DNA of 31,476 nucleotides from Paraglomus occultum (taxonomy: Eukaryota > Glomeromycota > Glomeromycetes > Paraglomerales > Paraglomeraceae), in NCBI GenBank assembly GCA_910592205.1, contig CAJVPJ010000264.1, forward strand, positions 1-31,476, in the 5' to 3' direction. The translations under genes and the position numbers were made by a program. Shown piece after piece: positions 28,999 to 31,476 of this stretch (within the stretch, counting starts at the first letter, position 1; every line of letters starts with the position of its first letter). The notes under the pieces were generated by a model. That model made no database searches. It had not been told where the DNA came from and was given only the letters and a program-made list of their open reading frames with translations.

Positions 28999-30095
28999 AT
29001 AAAAAATATAGTTAAACTCATTTTATTCGTATTGATTCCTTTGGTAACTAGATCAAAAACGATAAAAGAGTTGAAGTTTTGTTCAATTGTTTAATACTGT
29101 TATTACATTTAGATAACTACAATAGATGCTCAATCACTATCGGGCAACATCTTCTTGAGCCCTGTACAGGCATGGTAAGATGGGAATGGAACATGGCTAA
29201 AGCACAAACTCGTTACATTTTTTCTGTAGATTGTATGCATCACACTCAGTCTAAGAAATCGTAATACCTTTTAACTAATCACTTATCATAACAATTTCAA
29301 AAGGTATACGTGTAATCAAGCTAGTAATCTTAGTAAGTATAGTCGAATAATTTAATCTTAAATTGTAAAATTCATATGCTCAACAAATTTTCTTTGCTAC
29401 AAAAACATAGCTTTTATCGTAAATGCAACAAGCCAACCGCTCACTACGACGGCAAACTTTGGTACTTTTGTAAATAAAGCTGGCTTTCCAATCTATCAAG
29501 TAGCCTGCCCAACCGGAGAGCTGCTTGCACAAATTTTATCTCCGACGGATCTTCAAACTTTCCTTGCCCCAAATTCAACCCAATATTGGACTACTTTACC
29601 GTCTATGTCATGGTAAGTGGAAAAGCGAGAAATTTGATAATTTACAGATTAGTTCGGAATAATATTCCGACGTGGTTACACATTGCATAAATACATTGAC
29701 TAATCAATTATATTATTATTATTCACATATTATCTTTCTCTAAAATGGTAAGTTCCGACTACTGCGTGCAAGTTTGCGATTTGACTCATCCCACCACTCC
29801 ACCTTCGTCAGGTAATTGGTGTCTTCTTGTGAGCAATGGTAATCATGTGGACAGCATCTATGCCAGCATCCAAATCGGGCTTTCTGGGCCCATTGGGCCC
29901 ACAACAACAACATCGACAACAACAAGCACAACCTCAAGTAGTACTTCTGGTACGTCCACTCCTAACACTATAACTACGATTGTGGTCAATGTCCCAACGT
30001 CTTCGGCAGTTAGAAAAATTGAGTGGAACAGTATAATATATTTCTTTGGGTTCATATTATATAGTTTATTTGTAAGTCTAATGTCATGTAGATAG
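28999..30095 (+). pseudogene. Predicted secreted protein, copy D (start codon ATA, otherwise open)
   Basis: Exons 28999-29043, 29113-29174, 29304-29332, 29411-29612 and 29753-30095 have consistent phases and would give 226 residues. The position of the copy B ATG reads ATA, and no other in-frame ATG precedes the hydrophobic signal-like stretch (KLILFVLIPL). Everything else is open: a domain with VNATSQPLTTTANFGTFVNK and DLQTFLAPNS, the Cys segment CSDYCVQVCDLT, WCLLVSNGNHVDSIYASIQI, a linker of Thr, Ser and Pro, and a C-terminal helix SIIYFFGFILYSLFVSLM followed by SCR. D is the best guide to what copy B lost. It is either a very young pseudogene, a gene with a non-AUG start, or an assembly error in one base. 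Confidence 0.65.
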
Positions 30096-31160
30096 TAATA
30101 GTACGAAAAAATTAATTGTCAATTGTTAAATTTAAGTTATCATTGTTTAAAACAAATTTTGTATAATTTAGTAATAAGCAATAATAATAAACAAGAGTTT
30201 CTGTGTAGTATGTGCAACGCGACAAATTAAAAATTTGTCGTAAAGTCTATTAACTATACGTCTATTATTGTAGCGTAGAATTATGATTAAACTTTGTTTT
30301 ACGCAAAGATCGTTGATAAACGTAAACGTCACCCCCCTTTAATGTTATCTGAATTATGTTAATTACATACAACACAAATGTTATTCCAGTAGATACAATT
30401 TTTACGTCTTTCGGACAGGGCTAACTTTACGTATTCAGCCAGTTTATTGTATATGCTTCAAGATTATGCTAATTAAGTAAGACAAGCTGATAATAATTAT
30501 AACTGGTATAACACTATCTATTTATCAAGCTCATAACCAATGACATTGCATGAAATTACATAACTCAAATAAGTAAATGGCAGCAAAATGAGTAATGATG
30601 TCAAAATTTTATACAGCCCGCATACTACATTTCCAATTGTTGCGCTTGTCAATGATTACGCAATGTATGCGAGGAAGATTTCAAACTGTCTACAATCACT
30701 TCAGACCCATCAAAATTGCCATATGCAATACTTGCAAATTTAGTCCAAATCGAAAAGCTAAATGAGGTTCAAACTTTCCTGTGAGCGAATTGAATGTACA
30801 TGAAAATAGAATATACGTCACGCCGAATTACAATATTTTAGTGTAATACTATTCAGAACAAACATTACATACACCACAGCTAATCTTCAGGTTTCGAACG
30901 AAGAAGTTGATTATACGCTCAATAATACGAGGCACTAACATTCTTCGGTTGAGCCGAAGAAATAACAATAGGAGTTAGTAAATTAGACATTCCAGGAAAT
31001 TCCGGGCTGCCGGTAATTTCTCTCAACCATCAAAAGTCTGACAATAATAAATAAAAATCCAGAAAACTCTTCAAGTCAATTAGAGACAGACTTCGATTAA
31101 TCACAAAAAAATACATCCCCAAATCCGACCCCAAAACCAAATCACTCCAATTTCGAACCT

Positions 31161-31476
31161 AACGTTATTCTAAACTTATATCTTTCCTCATTGATAAACA
31201 AGGATAATACATACATTTTTCCATTTAGCAATTTGTAATAGTTCAAATTTTAGTACTACATAATAACATGTAAAAGTTACGCCAACTCATTTGGAGAACT
31301 AGGTAATTCAATATTTGTCTTTCTTGTCCTGTAGGCCATTGTTGATGCAAATTAAGCATTTGTGTAATATAATTTGAAATGTAAAACTAATCCCTCCCGT
31401 CATGCAAACTACTCTATTTGGTGCTTAAAATAGAATGTCCAAATATATATGTTGTGTAACAACACAAAGCATCCCA
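31161..31476. repeat. Diverged partial third unit at the right edge
   Basis: After the end of unit 2 the sequence at about 31305-31440 resembles the A-B spacer (23585-23720). Shared words include ATTTGTCTTT, CATTGTTGATGCAAATTAAGC (compare TATTGTTAATCCAAATCAAGC), ATTTGTGTAATATAAT, and a later GCAAACTA..ATTTGG. Similarity is lower than between units 1 and 2. A further member of the gene family may therefore lie just outside the window. Confidence 0.45.

Larger units (their letters stand above)
26837..31160 (+). repeat. Tandem segmental duplication, unit 2 (copies C and D plus flanks)
   Basis: Second unit of the duplication described at 22110. Compared with unit 1 it lacks the LTR-like insertion. 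It carries about 250 extra bp at 27945-28205 and a further roughly 100 bp near 30940-31015, which includes the perfect hairpin TTCTTCGG-TTGAG-CCGAAGAA. The spacers 27805-28998 and 30096-31160 contain no other convincing gene. Confidence 0.8.

Noticed and set aside
29740-30055. Minus-strand frames over copy D
   Set aside because: Antisense shadows of the low-complexity Thr/Ser linker; copy D has a full set of phased exons on the plus strand.
1-31476. tRNA and rRNA genes
   Set aside because: I looked for a GTTCRANNC-type B box and for rRNA-like blocks on both strands by eye and saw none I could support. A covariance-model scan would be needed to exclude them.

Overview
The window looks like nuclear DNA of an early-diverging filamentous fungus, most likely an arbuscular mycorrhizal fungus (Glomeromycotina, Rhizophagus-like). 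The reasons are: AT-rich DNA with many short GT-AG introns; a kinase fused to about 13 Sel1 repeats and a sister kinase fused to RI-type leucine-rich repeats, architectures I associate with glomeromycete gene expansions; a homologue of the minor-spliceosome protein ZMAT5, whose pathway survives in fungi mainly in early-diverging lineages; and Helitron, MITE and LTR debris. The species was not determined. All exon models are hand-built from splice signals, phase continuity and comparison of paralogues inside the window.

Layout. 1-886 (-): 3' part of a multi-exon TPR-like gene, open at the left edge. 887-3286: mostly no clear gene. 3287-4074 (-): complete four-exon ZMAT5 (U11/U12-20K-like) gene. 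4440-6542 (+) and 6936-9442 (-): two tail-to-tail guanylate-binding-protein-like large GTPases. The right one is intact (554 aa). The left one has a nonsense codon, a frameshift and a ruined G3 motif in its GTPase domain, while its helical C-terminal half is still open. 10766-11145 (-): relic of a kinase C-lobe. 12390-14649 (-): kinase plus LRR pseudogene. 14650-18372: repeat-rich gap with a long poly(A) tract, a decayed Helitron-type ORF, a 463-bp foldback MITE and a 221-bp segment between 16-bp direct repeats. 18373-21199 (-): intact 854-aa kinase-Sel1 protein.

22096-31476 (+): a family of small predicted secreted, Cys-containing, Ser/Thr-rich proteins with a hydrophobic tail. Four copies (A, B, C, D) lie in two tandem segments (A+B and C+D), and a more diverged fragment of the same repeat reaches the right edge. 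Only copy A is fully intact. B, C and D each carry different damage.

The two full kinase genes share an exon plan but carry different repeat domains, so one kinase module has been coupled to two possible sensing arrays. With the GBP-like pair and the eroding surface-protein array, this reads as a fast-evolving accessory region with signalling and possibly innate-immunity-like content. That functional link is inference.
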